From: Chromobotia macracanthus
Taxonomy: Eukaryota > Chordata > Actinopteri > Cypriniformes > Botiidae
Reading direction: 5' to 3'
DNA: 64,000 nucleotides
Assembly (NCBI GenBank): GCA_036877525.1
Contig: JAZGTH010000066.1
Span: 69,501 to 133,500, forward strand
Part shown: positions 43,720-54,082 of the stretch, in pieces
Position numbering within the stretch: the stretch's first letter is position 1
Layout of the letters: each line of letters opens with the position of its first letter
Position numbers and translations under genes: made by a program
Notes under the pieces: generated by a model
Seen by the model: the letters and a program-made list of their open reading frames with translations, nothing else
What the model was told of the DNA's origin: nothing
Database searches by the model: none

Positions 43720-46700
43720 ATGCGCTTGCACATGTCTGTCTTTGATGAAGGCTGATGTTCTTCTGTGTGTGTGTGCTCTGTGTGTGCTTTTCTCTTGCAG
43801 TCTGGCCAGTATGGGCTGAATCTCCAGGAGTTTTTGGTGGTGAGTTCAACTGTGCATGTCAGAACTATATACTTTCTGTTTCTATACTGACTTGTTTCTC
43901 ATCAGGTTAAAAACACACTGAAGGTAGTTAGTAATACTGTAGCATCCTCACACACTTCTGTTAGAGATGTTGGGGATATTGTCATATTAATGCATCAGAT
44001 GAGTTCTTCAGACTGTTCCTGTACCTCCATTATCAGAGCTGGACCACCTGCACCCATTTACGATCAAAGCCCTGAGAGCCCTGCATGCTGTTTGGCAGAC
44101 AGAAGTGTTTAGCATTTCCTGGAGGGGCTTTGATGTCTCTGATGTTTCTCTGATCGCTGAAAGCTCGGCTGTCTCACAGATAGAGTTCTCGGCTCTTCAT
44201 TTATATTATCTATGTACTTTCACTCATTGCGTCCACACACACACTCACACACATGGAAGGTAATAATGTGAGGTAAAGTGGTTTTGTTCAGGAGTTATTC
44301 AAAATGTTGTGCTCTGAGTGACTGCCATCAGATTTCCCATCATGCCACTAATGAAATCAGGTTTCTGTTAAAATAACTTTCTCATATGCTGATGTGTTAA
44401 ACATCTCAAACATCTCAAACTAATGACCCACCTAACACTGTTGACTGTAATACCTTGACTTTAGTTTGGGCTGTTTTATATTGATTTTAATCAATAATGC
44501 AATTAATTAATGTCTGTTTGTCTGATTGTTTTCTCTTATGTGTCTCACTCAAGACAAGTGGTTCTGACTCTTTTCTCTCCCATGTCTCACTCATGTCTCA
44601 GGTGAGTGGTTGTGACTGTGTTCTCTCCTGTGTCTCGCTCATGTCTCAGATGTGTGGTCAGGTTATGGACCTGTGTTTGAAGAACAGCCTGTTAACACCA
44701 TTTACCCTGAAGAATCTCCAGAGGACAAAATCTTTTTGACCTGCAGGGCACAAGCTCACCCACCTGCGACATACAGGTAACAGACAGAGAGCCCTCATTA
44801 GTGATCCCCCATAAGCGATCTCTTGTTCCTTCAGCAGCAGCTCTTTTACTCTGTCCCTCTCTGCAGTGGTGGAGTCAGATTGGTTATACTATGGTATTTC
44901 TTTTCACCAGAAACAATAGTTTCATTTAGTTACTGTAAGATATTAAAAAAACATATTGCCATGATACATTTAAGATTACTATGGCTAATACTGCCCAAAA
45001 CCAAGATATTACAATGGTATAGGTTTAGAAAATTGGTCTATTATAATGGTCCCAAAACAGAGAAATAGAAAATAGGAAAGTGACGTGTGGACAGTTGTTT
45101 TAGCGTGATACATGTTCTGATATGTGTTTATAGGTGGAGATTAAACAATACAGAAATCGTTCTGTCAGAGGGAGGTGATGGTCATTACAGTCTGATGGGG
45201 GGGAACCTGGTCATCAGCGAGCCAGAGAAGAGCAAGCATACTGGGAACTATTCATGTGTGGCCACCAATGAGTTTGGGACAGTGGTCAGTGAGACGGCTT
45301 CAGTCCAGTTTGGATGTGAGTAGAATTTATAACATCAGTCTGTTATTCAACAGGAGTAAAATGGCTGACCATCACTGATTAAGATGAATTTCTGCTCTCA
45401 GATCTTATAAATACTTTTGCTGAATTATGTGCTTTCTGGATGAACCTTATTTTGTTTGTGAAAGTGCTGTGTGTTTGTGTGTGTGTGTTTAAAGAGTTAA
45501 AGTACAAAGTGTAATATGTGCAATGTACATGTGCAATATAGCTATGAAAAGCAAAGTAACCAGATCTTTCCTTTCTCTGTGTGTTTTAGACCTGGACATG
45601 TTTTCTACAGATGAACGAGAGGCGGTCTTTGTGAAGGAGGGGCAGGGGGCGGTGCTACTGTGTGCTCCGCCCCCACACTTCCCAGGTTACAATTACAACT
45701 GATTTTACCCTCATTACCCTCAGTGGCAGCTGAAACAACTAAATACTAAATACTGTCAACAGATGAAATAACTAATCACATGTTTTGATGTTAACATCAG
45801 TAAGTTTAGATTTTGAATTTGAATAAAACAATAGACAATCTATATAACAGATTTCCGAGTTCATTGTAAAGTGACATACACTCTCTTCTCTTGGTACAGA
45901 GGATCTGTCCTTCCGTTGGATGCTGAATGAGTTTCCAGACTTCATTCCTTTAGACAAACGGCGTTTTGTGTCTCAGACCACAGGGAATCTCTACATCTCC
46001 ACAGTCCGTGGGGCAGACAGTGGAAATTACTCCTGCTTCGTGTCCAGCCCATCCATCGCTAAGAGTGTTTTCAGCAAATTCATCCCTCTGGTGCCAATTC
46101 CTGAACGTGAGTGATGCATCTGTGTGATCACATGACCTGGATAGTGGTTGCCAGAGCATTGCCATGTGGATGGTAGAGTCCTGCCCTCCCTGTCCCCCAT
46201 GTCTGTAATGGTCTGGTCTCTAGATATATTAAAAATGTCATCAGCCTGGTGTGAAAACAGAGAAAGTCTGAGATGTTTCCACAGAGGAAGGTCTGAACTT
46301 CATCTCGAAAGATGAAGATTCCTCATGATCTGAGACTTTACTAATAAAACCACATCACCTGTATACAACTAGAATGTGCCCTGATACTCACCCCAAAATA
46401 CAAAATGTTACATGAGTCAGACTGCCTCAAACCAACATCAGTGTGTGCCAACAGCAGAGCGCCCTCGGTAGGTCATTGTGGGTAGCGCTTGAATCCAAAG
46501 AACTGTAATAAGTGACATGTGCTCTCTGGCAGGTTCTTTGAGGAAATATCCAGCTGATATTAAAGTGAAATCTCCAGACACATACGCACTCTTGGGTCAG
46601 AGCGTCACACTGGAGTGCTTCGCTCTGGGGAAGTAAGTTAAAGTGTTAATGAAGTCTTACGGTGTGTGTGTGTTGATGTTCTAGAGTCTCCACAATGTTC

Positions 46701-49700
46701 TCAATGTGTTGGCATATTTGCGTGTGTGTGCACATTTGTATTTGAGTGTTTGCACCTGTGTATGCGTGTTTGTGTGTGTTTTATTTTGTGTGTGTGTGTA
46801 ATTTTGTGTTATTTTGTGTGTGTGTGTCTGTTTAGCCCCATCCCTCAGATCCGCTGGAGGAAGGTGGATGGTGAGCTGCCCCCCCACCGTCATGACATCA
46901 GTATGGCAGGAAGTGTCCTGCATCTGAATGATCTGCGGTATGAAGACGAGGGTCTGTACGAGTGTGAAGCAGATAATTCTAAAGGCAAAGACTGGCACAA
47001 AACACAGCTTTTTGTGGAGGGTGAGAATTCTGACCTACAGCTCAAACACACACACTGAACACAGTCGTGTGTAGCTCTGCAGATATGAGTCTGTGCATAT
47101 CTGTCTTCAGAAATATATCACAGCACAAACACAGAAAACACAAACCCAATCTTCTGCTCTGTGTGCAGCAGCCTGTGAAGTATTACTTGTCAACTTGATT
47201 ATTACATGAGTATGTGTTTGTTGTGTGTGTGTGTTCGGTATGTATGTGCTATATGTATGTGTGTGTGTTTTGTCAGGGGCTCCTGAGTGGGTTGAGAAGA
47301 TCACCAGCTCAGAGAGAGACATTGGAGGAAATTACATCATGTCCTGTGTGGCCAGTGGGAAACCTAAACCCCATGTGCACTTCCTGAAGAACGGACAGAC
47401 GGTACAGCCATTGAGTCTGTGTTAGAGATTCTGCTGAAATATAATTGTTTGGTGCCTATACAACTGCTGTATTAAATCAGTATTTTTGACACATGGAGCT
47501 CTTGGTGCTCCTATGGGAAACATAGGTTTGAGGTCTGTCCTGCATGTGTTCTGACTCTGTTCTGTCTTTCGCTCTTTACACTGAATAAATGCGTTGTGGA
47601 ACTCTGGGATTGATTAATCGGCACATAAATGCATTTTTGCTGTTGGGTGTCAGATCGGTCTAAGGCGAGATCGTAGGCACTTAGCACCAGACGGTTGTGA
47701 TCCAGATTGGAAGTGTGTTTATAGAATATATGGCTGCTTTTACACTTGGTATTAACATGCAACCTGTATCCGGATGTTGTCCACATACACATTGAAAAGA
47801 CAAGTGTAACCGCATTTGTGATCGGAATGTCATCTGATCTGTGTCCTGGTCCAGGGGTTGTCGAGGACACATTGTGATTGGATCTCAGTGTAATGTAAAT
47901 ACAATCCAGCCATCGTATCTGCATTCACGTCACACAAACCCTGCCTCCATTGCATATAGCAGCGTGTTTTTGCCGAGGCAATCAAGGACAGAATGCATAT
48001 ATACTAGAAACTTTGCATTTGTATCTGAAACCTGCACAGCCATTCATTATGTCTGTTATCATTTTGTTTGCAGCATATACACAGTATGTTATCTAAAATC
48101 TTTTTATTTTATGAGATTTTTATATAGATAAAGATATTCTATATTTATCAAATTTAAAGTTTATGGTTTTATTTGTTATTTGTAATAATATTTGCATAAG
48201 TTTACTTTCTTATTGATTTAAGTAGTAAAGTTAAGTTAAGATATGTTAATGTTGTTAAAGCGTTGTTAGAACAATGACAGGTGAAATCACATCTGTTTTT
48301 CATTGTTTTCATCAGATCCTGAAGAACCATCAGTTGAATTTTGCAGGTCTGACGTTTGAAGATTCAGGGATGTATCAGTGTATCGCTGGGAACCGTCACG
48401 GGATCATCTATGCCAACGCTGAACTGAGGGTCTTTGGTGAGTTCAGCTCTTTTGGTTGGTCATTTACTGTAAAAATGTTGGAAAATCTAGGGCAAAATTG
48501 TTGTAAATTTTATACCCTTTGTTGTTCTCAGCCAGTGCTCCCTCGTTTGAGAGGAACCCCGTGAAGCCAAGAATTCTAGGGGTCAGAAACGGGCGTGTGG
48601 TGATAGAGTGCAAGCCGAGAGCGGCCCCACAGCCGATGATCTCCTGGAGCAAAGGAACAGAACTCCTGCACAACTCCAGCAGGTCAGAGGTCATGTCAGG
48701 TGCTTGTGTATCCGTCACTTCCACGTGTTCACTTCCTGTTCTACAATAAAGTCTTCTGTAATTTCAGGATTTTCATTTGGCAGGACGGAAGTTTAGAGAT
48801 CGAGAACCTCACTAAATCAGATGAAGGCAGATATATGTGTTTCGCTGAGAATGACAGAGGCCGAGCAAACAGCACGGGATCCCTGTCTATCACAGGTAGC
48901 ACATTAAAAACTGATCTCAGAGCTGTGATCATGTCACACTGTCAGTCACAGGTAGCACATTAAAAACTGATCTTAGAGCTGTGGTCATGTCACACTGTCA
49001 GTCACAGGTAGCACATTAAAAACTGATCTTAGAGCTGTGGTAATGTCACACTGTCAGTCACAGGTAGCACATTAAAAACTGATCTTAGAGCTGTGGTCAT
49101 GTCACACTGTCAGTCACAGGTAGCACATTAAAAACTGATCTTAGAGCTGTGGTCATGTCACACTGTCAGTCACAGGTAGCACATTAAAAACTGATCTTAG
49201 AGCTGTGGTCATGTCACACTGTCAGTCACAGGTAGCACATATGTCTGCAGCAATACATAATGTTTTAATCTCACTGTCGCAACTCTTCTGCTGCAAACAG
49301 ACACTGCACATCACCAGCCCACAGTTAATATGTGTGAACATACACAAACTTTACACAAACTTTCTCTTTGAAACAGAAATCTGATTTTGTGTCTCTTCCC
49401 ATCAGATGCCACTAAAATCACACTAGCTCCTCCTAACGCTGATGTCAGTGTGGGGGATAGCGCTAGGATGGAGTGTGCCGCGTCACATGACCCCACCCTC
49501 GACCTCGCCTTCATCTGGTCTCTCAACAGCCACGTGATTGACCTTGACCAAGACAAAGAACATTACCAACACAAAATAGTGAAGTTATCCATTTAAACAA
49601 TTTATTTCCCTTTTTTGACGGTTTGTAGTACTGAGGCAGGTTTCAGTGAACCGCCGAAGTCGTTATACAAGCATGAAGACATTGTTTTTATGTTACAGTA

Positions 49701-52700
49701 TTTAATATTCAGATGTAGTTTAAAGGTTGTAAAAACTGACTGAATCACTGCTCTGTTTGATTGAAACTGAGACATTGGGGTTGTTCAGCCAGTGGTGTGA
49801 GAGGGGGCTGCCTGTTGGCACTGTTTGTAAACCTGTTATTATTTTTGCACGTAATGACACTGATCATACGGCTTTAACTAGTTCAGTAATAAATCATAAA
49901 TCAATAACATAAGAAAGATGGTTAAAGTCACATAATTACTGTTGTTTGATGTTAAATCAGAATGTGAATCCAGATGGTCAGGCAGGGACGTCGAGCTCTG
50001 AGCTGCTGATCAGGAACACACAGCTGAGACACGCGGGGAGGTACACCTGTACTGCTCAGACACCTGTAGACAACATCAGCACGTCTGCAGAGCTGGTGGT
50101 GCGAGGTGAGACACTGCTGAGAAACCCCTCACTCAGACAAATCCACAAAACTTTAGAATGTTAAGCAGCTGTTCGTGAAAAGCTTAGTTCTGATCATTTG
50201 GGAATTAGCAAATCTGAGCCCAGTATGAGAAATAACTGAGAACTCTCCTGAAATTCTAGGAGACGTGAGTTTACTGGGGTCTCAAAGAAAACATTTGAGA
50301 AGCAGGAAACTTCAGATGTAATGTTTATTGCTCTGTTAAATCTCATTGCCGTTTTGGAGAAACCATTGATATATTAGGGAGATCTCATGTGATTCTCTCT
50401 GATGGCTTGTAGGTCCCCCAGGCCCTCCCGGTGGTGTGCGTGTGGACGAGGTGACAAACAGCAGCATGAGGGTAATCTGGAGTCATGGGTCAGATAATTT
50501 GAATCCCATCTCCAAATACATCATCCAGTACAGAGACATCAGAGCGCAGCAGGACTGGAGAGAGGCCACCACCTGTGAGTACATCACCTGTGATTATACC
50601 ACTATAGTGATACAGTTAATAAAATAAATAATAAAAATAAAATAAATGATTTATTTGATGGGGGTTCAGTGACTGAGTGACTGTGTTTCTCAGCTCCAGT
50701 GAATGTGGAGGGTAATGCAGAAATGGCTACAGTGGTCAATCTGACACCCTGGACGGATTATGAATTCAGGGTCATTGCCATCAACACTCTGGGCACTGGA
50801 CCACCCAGCGACCCCTCACCCAAAACTACTACAAAAGAAGCCAGTGAGTCTGATCTACTCATAGTCTACAGAGTTCCTAGTGTTTCATGTATACAGTGAT
50901 TCAAGTGTTGTGTGATTTTTCTCTCTCTGTCTTTCTGTAGAACCTGTGGTGGCACCATCAGATATTGGAGGTGGGGGGGGGACCAGCAGAGAGCTTACCA
51001 TCACATGGACGGTATTAGATGTTATTTTTCTGAAATGTGGTTAATGTCTTTAATTCATTAGTTAGTGCTGCAGTGGACTAATGCTGATGTTCTACTGATG
51101 AACTCGGATGTTTTCTGCTTATCACTGGTATCTGAACTTACACCTAGAGACATTTGCTGATAGTTGTTCATAAGTGAAGTTTAGATAAATATTTCAGCTG
51201 TCATACATTCAATAAAATAACTTTACTGATAGTGTTTATGTTGATTTTGTGAATATAAACAAAATGAAAGTGTTTGGCCTGATCTGATGTTTGTGTGCTC
51301 GGTCTGATGTCATGTTTGTCTGATGTCCATCTGCAGCCCGTGCAGCCGCAGTATTACTATGGCAGTAACTTCGGTTACATCATCGCCTTCAGACCTTACA
51401 ACAAGCGTGAGTGGCTGAAGGTGACAGTCTCTGATCCTAAGGCTCACAAGTACGTCCACAAAGACTCAGACATTCAACCGTCCACAAAGTTTGAGGTGAA
51501 GATGAAGGCGTTTAACAGTCAGGGTGAAGGACCCTTTAGTGTCAGCTGCTTCATCTACTCTGCACAGGACGGTGAGTGTGTGTTCACACTCACACACACA
51601 ACCAGACTGAACCAATCAAAACACCTACATTGAGTTTTTATCAGGGTCAGTAGTTTTCATTAAAAGGCTGTTGATGATAACACTATTTACAGTCATTACA
51701 CGCCACAAGAACCTTATTCTTATTGACAGTGAGCATTCGTCATTACCCGGCATATTATAAAGTGCAAATCTAAATTTTTATGAGTGTGCACATGAGCTCT
51801 GTGCTGTTGGCTAGTAGAATGTGTTTTCTCACCTCAGCAGTTGACAGATTGATTTCATGTCTGGTTGTGATGTCACTGCTGTGTTTCTGTGTTCAGTTCC
51901 CTCAGAAGCACCCACTATTGTGGAGGCGAGGACACTGTCAGCCACTGAAGCAATCGTCTGGTGGATGCCTGTGCAGTTACAGACAGTAGAAGGATACCAG
52001 GTGAGAACATCCACACGTTTCCATCCTGATATTACTGAACACTGTCTAAAACTGCTGGAGCTTGTGTGAAAGAGCTGCTGCAGAACAAAGTGAAGATCAG
52101 GTCAGAAACGTCTTCTGCACTTCACAAATTAACTTCCTGTATTAAACTCCAACAGATGAAGTATTAACTCTCTCCTGTAGTTTTATGATGACTGTTCTCA
52201 AGTTTTAGGTGTCTGTTCATTTGTTCATCAGGTCCGGTACTGGAGAAAGACGGAGAACGAGGCGTCTGCTCAGCGTGTGCTGGTGTCTGGTCGAGAGAAC
52301 CACACGCGACTGGACCACATGAAGCCCAATTCTCATTACCTCATCGAGGTGCGAGCATATAACGGCGCAGGATACGGACCCACCAGCCTCCGATACGAGA
52401 TCTACACAAAGAAAGCACGTGAGTTTGACACAGATCATAAAACAGCCTCAAAACATTCTGACTGCATGACAATATCCAGTCCAAATATTTTCCAGTATAC
52501 TTCCAGTGCATTCAGTCTCTACATTAATTTGTGTGTGTGTATGTGCCAAATTTTCTCACTAACGTAGTGAAACACCATGACAACCAACTTGTAAGGACAT
52601 TTTAATGGTCCTCACTAAATAAAAAGTCTCACAATCAGCCAATTCAAGTTTATCTTTAAATCTATTATCAGTCACATGTTTGTGTGAGGGTTAGGTTTAG

Positions 52701-54082
52701 GGTTGGGGGATAGAAAATATCATTAGCCTGATATAAAGTCAATGAGATAACTAATATAGTCAAATAAACATGAGTGTGTGTCTGTCTGTCTGTCTCCATC
52801 TGTCTGTTTGTGTGTGTGTCTGCCTGCCTGTCTGTGTGTGTTAACTGGGAATAAAAATGTCATTTGTTGTTTCTCAGCTCCCAGTCAACCGCCCAAAATA
52901 ATCAGCACTAAGCTTCATTCCAGCGGCTCATTGATCAACATCGCCTGGGAGCAGGTGCAGCCTCTGACCAATGAGTCCACCGTTGAGGGCTATAAGGTCA
53001 GAACATCAAATACACTCTACCACCTGTTTCATGAATATGAATCTGTCACATGGCTCTGCTGATACAGAAATGAATGTTTTTCAGCTGTTCTCTCTGTGTC
53101 TCTGTCTCCCTCTGCCGGTGTCACATGAGTTAAGTTCATGTGGAAATATATATAGAAATATATGACCTCTGACCTCAGGTGCTGTACAGAGCAAAAGGGC
53201 AGTCCAATGGTGTCTTGTACACCACAGTCAAACACTCCATAGATCTGCCCATGAAGAAGGGTGACTACCTGGTGGAGGTGCGTGCTCACAGCGAGGGGGG
53301 GGACGGAGCCGTAGCACAAGTGCCCATCTCAGGTAAATGATTAGCTGAATTTACACACTCATGTGTTTGATACTCCACAAAGATAACGGTTTTGCAGAAT
53401 GATCAGTAGATGGAGCTGTCACACATAAACATGAGAACATGATTCAACTGAAGATAATGACCAGAAACACTTCACTGGTCCAATCTGACATGTACATCAG
53501 GACATGACACATGAAAATAACCATAAAATAATATAAAACACTTATCAGCTTTTAAATGTTATTGACATCAAGTAAACAAGGCGTCAGAGATTATAATTCA
53601 CGTGTCACTTGGTAAACATTACACAAATTGCAACAAACACAAGTTAAAGGAAAATAAAAACATTTTTGATTAGTTGTGCAGTTGTAAATGAAACATTCTG
53701 GCCTCAATTTGTCTACAGGATGACAGTAAGAAATGGAGCACAGCAGGTCCATTTTAGCTATCTTGGATGCAAGTATGTTTTATCCTGGTAGCTACAACTT
53801 ACATTAATGTTTAGAAACTAGTTTTCAAAGGTGTTTCAACAGCAGTGAAATTGAAAACTAAATCTAAACAGATCTTGCCACTTTCCTAAAGCAGCTAATA
53901 TTAGTAGATTTAGACTGTAAATACAGTTCAGATAAGTTAGTAGCATTGTGTTTGCACAGGTTGAATGTGATGTATTGTATTTGTCTCTGATGTCTCTGTG
54001 TGCAGGTGGTGGAGTTCTGACGGCTCAGTCTCTCAGTATTTTCTCTCTGGTCCTGCTGGTGCTCTTCAGTTTGTTCCTCTGA
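43442..54082 (+). CDS. cntn1: Contactin-1, GPI-anchored adhesion molecule, 23 coding exons
   Basis: Contactin-1 is a GPI-anchored axonal and glial Ig-superfamily protein. It partners NrCAM, neurofascin and Caspr and helps form paranodal junctions. Coding exons run from the ATG at 43442 to the TGA at 54080-54082. All phases join without error, giving 1029 residues; human CNTN1 has 1018. Order: signal peptide, six Ig, four FNIII and a C-terminal hydrophobic GPI signal with no cytoplasmic tail. Diagnostic segments matching contactin-1, and not CNTN2-6, are GPVFEEQPVNTIYPEES, KRRFVSQTTGNLYI, FVSSPSIAKSVFSKFIPLVP, SKGTELLHNSS, GPPGPPGG, APSDIGGGGG and NESTVEGYK. The paralogue (a or b) cannot be decided here. 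The gene lies about 3.6 kb downstream of nrcam, in the same direction. Confidence 0.96.
43585..43665. repeat. 30-bp tandem repeat leading into (TG)n
   Basis: Three copies of a unit around GTGTTTGTCTGATCTGTACT, followed by a (TG)n run of about 50 bases ending near 43718. It sits in the intron after the cntn1 signal-peptide exon. Confidence 0.85.
43801..43839 (+). CDS. cntn1: cntn1 39-bp N-terminal exon, probably optional
   Basis: Encodes F-W-P-V-W-A-E-S-P-G-V-F-G between CTCTTGCAG and GTGAGT, phase 1 to phase 1. Human CNTN1 has an isoform lacking a short N-terminal segment at this place, so skipping would be frame-neutral. Confidence 0.8.
44520..44649. repeat. cntn1: Tandem duplication of the acceptor region before cntn1 Ig1
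   Basis: About 2.5 copies of a 50-bp unit with TGTCTCACTCATGTCTCAG and GTGAGTGGTT. The last copy supplies the acceptor used at 44649. The previous copy carries the same CATGTCTCAG at about 44598, followed by a donor-like GTGAGT. Confidence 0.75.
44650..45315 (+). CDS. cntn1: cntn1 Ig domain 1 (two exons)
   Basis: Exons 44650-44776 and 45134-45315. The first gives DVWSGYGPVFEEQPVNTIYP and FLTCRAQAHPPATY. The second gives RWRLNNTEIVLSEGGDG, YSLMGGNLVISEPEKSKHTG and YSCVATNEFGTVVSETASV. Both Ig cysteines and the core Trp are present. Confidence 0.95.
45590..46106 (+). CDS. cntn1: cntn1 Ig domain 2 (two exons)
   Basis: Exons 45590-45685 and 45900-46106. They give YLDMFSTDEREAVFVKEGQG and LLCAPPPHFP, then EDLSFRWMLNEFPDFIPLDK, RRFVSQTTGNLYIS and YSCFVSSPSIAKSVFSKF. 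The donor of the first exon is G|GTTACA, weaker than its neighbours. Confidence 0.95.
46533..47020 (+). CDS. cntn1: cntn1 Ig domain 3 (two exons)
   Basis: Exons 46533-46632 and 46836-47020. They give YPADIKVKSPDTYALLGQSV and LECFALGN, then PIPQIRWRKVDGELPPHR and LRYEDEGLYECEADNSKGKD. A GT-rich stretch precedes the second acceptor (TTTAG at 46835). Confidence 0.95.
47277..48436 (+). CDS. cntn1: cntn1 Ig domain 4 (two exons)
   Basis: Exons 47277-47401 and 48316-48436. They give APEWVEKITSSERDIGGNY, MSCVASGKPKPHVHFLKNGQ, then LTFEDSGMYQCIAGNRHG and YANAELRVFG. The 0.9-kb intron holds a repeat-like segment at about 47.66-47.91 kb. Confidence 0.93.
47655..47910. repeat. Repeat-like insert in a cntn1 intron
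   Basis: The segment GGCTGCTTTTACACTTGG, CCGGATGTTGTCCACATAC, AAGTGTAACCGCATTTGTG and onward looks like a common fish interspersed element by memory. No reading frame or clear ends are seen. Confidence 0.3.
48532..48895 (+). CDS. cntn1: cntn1 Ig domain 5 (two exons)
   Basis: Exons 48532-48682 and 48768-48895. They give APSFERNPVKPRILGVRNGR, IECKPRAAPQPMISWSKGTE, then WQDGSLEIENLTKSDEGRY and CFAENDRGRANSTGSLSIT. The second exon ends at ACAG|GTAGCA, which is also the first copy of a 56-bp minisatellite. Confidence 0.95.
48891..49240. repeat. cntn1: 56-bp minisatellite containing the cntn1 splice donor, seven copies of the site
   Basis: The sequence CACAGGTAGCACAT recurs at 48891, 48947, 49003, 49059, 49115, 49171 and 49227. 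The first copy is the real exon end plus donor. The others repeat it at exact 56-bp steps in the intron, with about two single-base differences between units. Confidence 0.95.
49406..50105 (+). CDS. cntn1: cntn1 Ig domain 6 (two exons)
   Basis: Exons 49406-49578 and 49961-50105. They give TKITLAPPNADVSVGDSARM, ECAASHDPTLDLAFIWSLN, then SSSELLIRNTQLRHAGRYTC and TAQTPVDNISTSAELVVR. The first exon's donor is ATA|GTGAAG, phase 0. Confidence 0.94.
50413..50843 (+). CDS. cntn1: cntn1 FNIII domain 1 (two exons)
   Basis: Exons 50413-50574 and 50694-50843. They begin GPPGPPGGVRVDEVTNSS, the Pro/Gly hinge typical of contactins at the Ig-FNIII border, then VIWSHGSDNLNPISKYIIQ, VNVEGNAEMATVVNLTPW and YEFRVIAINTLGTGPPS. 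Confidence 0.95.
50941..51571 (+). CDS. cntn1: cntn1 FNIII domain 2 (two exons)
   Basis: Exons 50941-51011 and 51337-51571. They give APSDIGGGGGTSRELTITW; a run of nine G encodes three of the glycines and stays in frame. Then PQYYYGSNFGYIIAFRPYNK, YVHKDSDIQPSTKFEVKMKA and NSQGEGPFS. Confidence 0.95.
51897..52418 (+). CDS. cntn1: cntn1 FNIII domain 3 (two exons)
   Basis: Exons 51897-52000 and 52232-52418. They give VPSEAPTIVEARTLSATEAI and VWWMPVQLQTVEGYQ, then VRYWRKTENEASAQRVLV, LDHMKPNSHYLIEVRAYNGA and YGPTSLRYEIYTKKA. Confidence 0.95.
52565..52780 (+). repeat. Dispersed CA-flanked repeat in a cntn1 intron
   Basis: Contains AACTTGTAAGGACATTTTAA, GGTTAGGTTTAGGGTTGGGG and AAACATGAGTGTGTG. 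Same family as the 14.6- and 34.9-kb copies. Confidence 0.55.
52878..53332 (+). CDS. cntn1: cntn1 FNIII domain 4 (two exons)
   Basis: Exons 52878-52996 and 53179-53332. They give PSQPPKIISTKLHSSG, INIAWEQVQPLTNESTVEGY, then VLYRAKGQSNGVLYTTVKHS and YLVEVRAHSEGGDGAVAQV. The run of eight G near 53295-53302 stays in frame. Confidence 0.95.
54006..54082 (+). CDS. cntn1: cntn1 C-terminal GPI-anchor signal exon
   Basis: Encodes GGGVLTAQSLS followed by a hydrophobic end (IFSLVLLVLFSLFL) and the stop. Small residues S-G-G-G across the splice junction are the likely anchor attachment site. No basic cytoplasmic residues follow, as expected for a GPI protein. Confidence 0.93.

Noticed and set aside
43369..43849. 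Thr/His- and Cys/Val-rich frames on both strands
   Set aside because: Translations of (TG)n and a 30-bp tandem repeat overlapping true cntn1 exons.
43442..54082. Contactin-2 or another contactin as the identity of the second gene
   Set aside because: Segments in Ig2, Ig5 and FNIII-2 (KRRFVSQT, SKGTELL, SDIGGGGG) follow contactin-1, and the C-terminus is a plain GPI signal.
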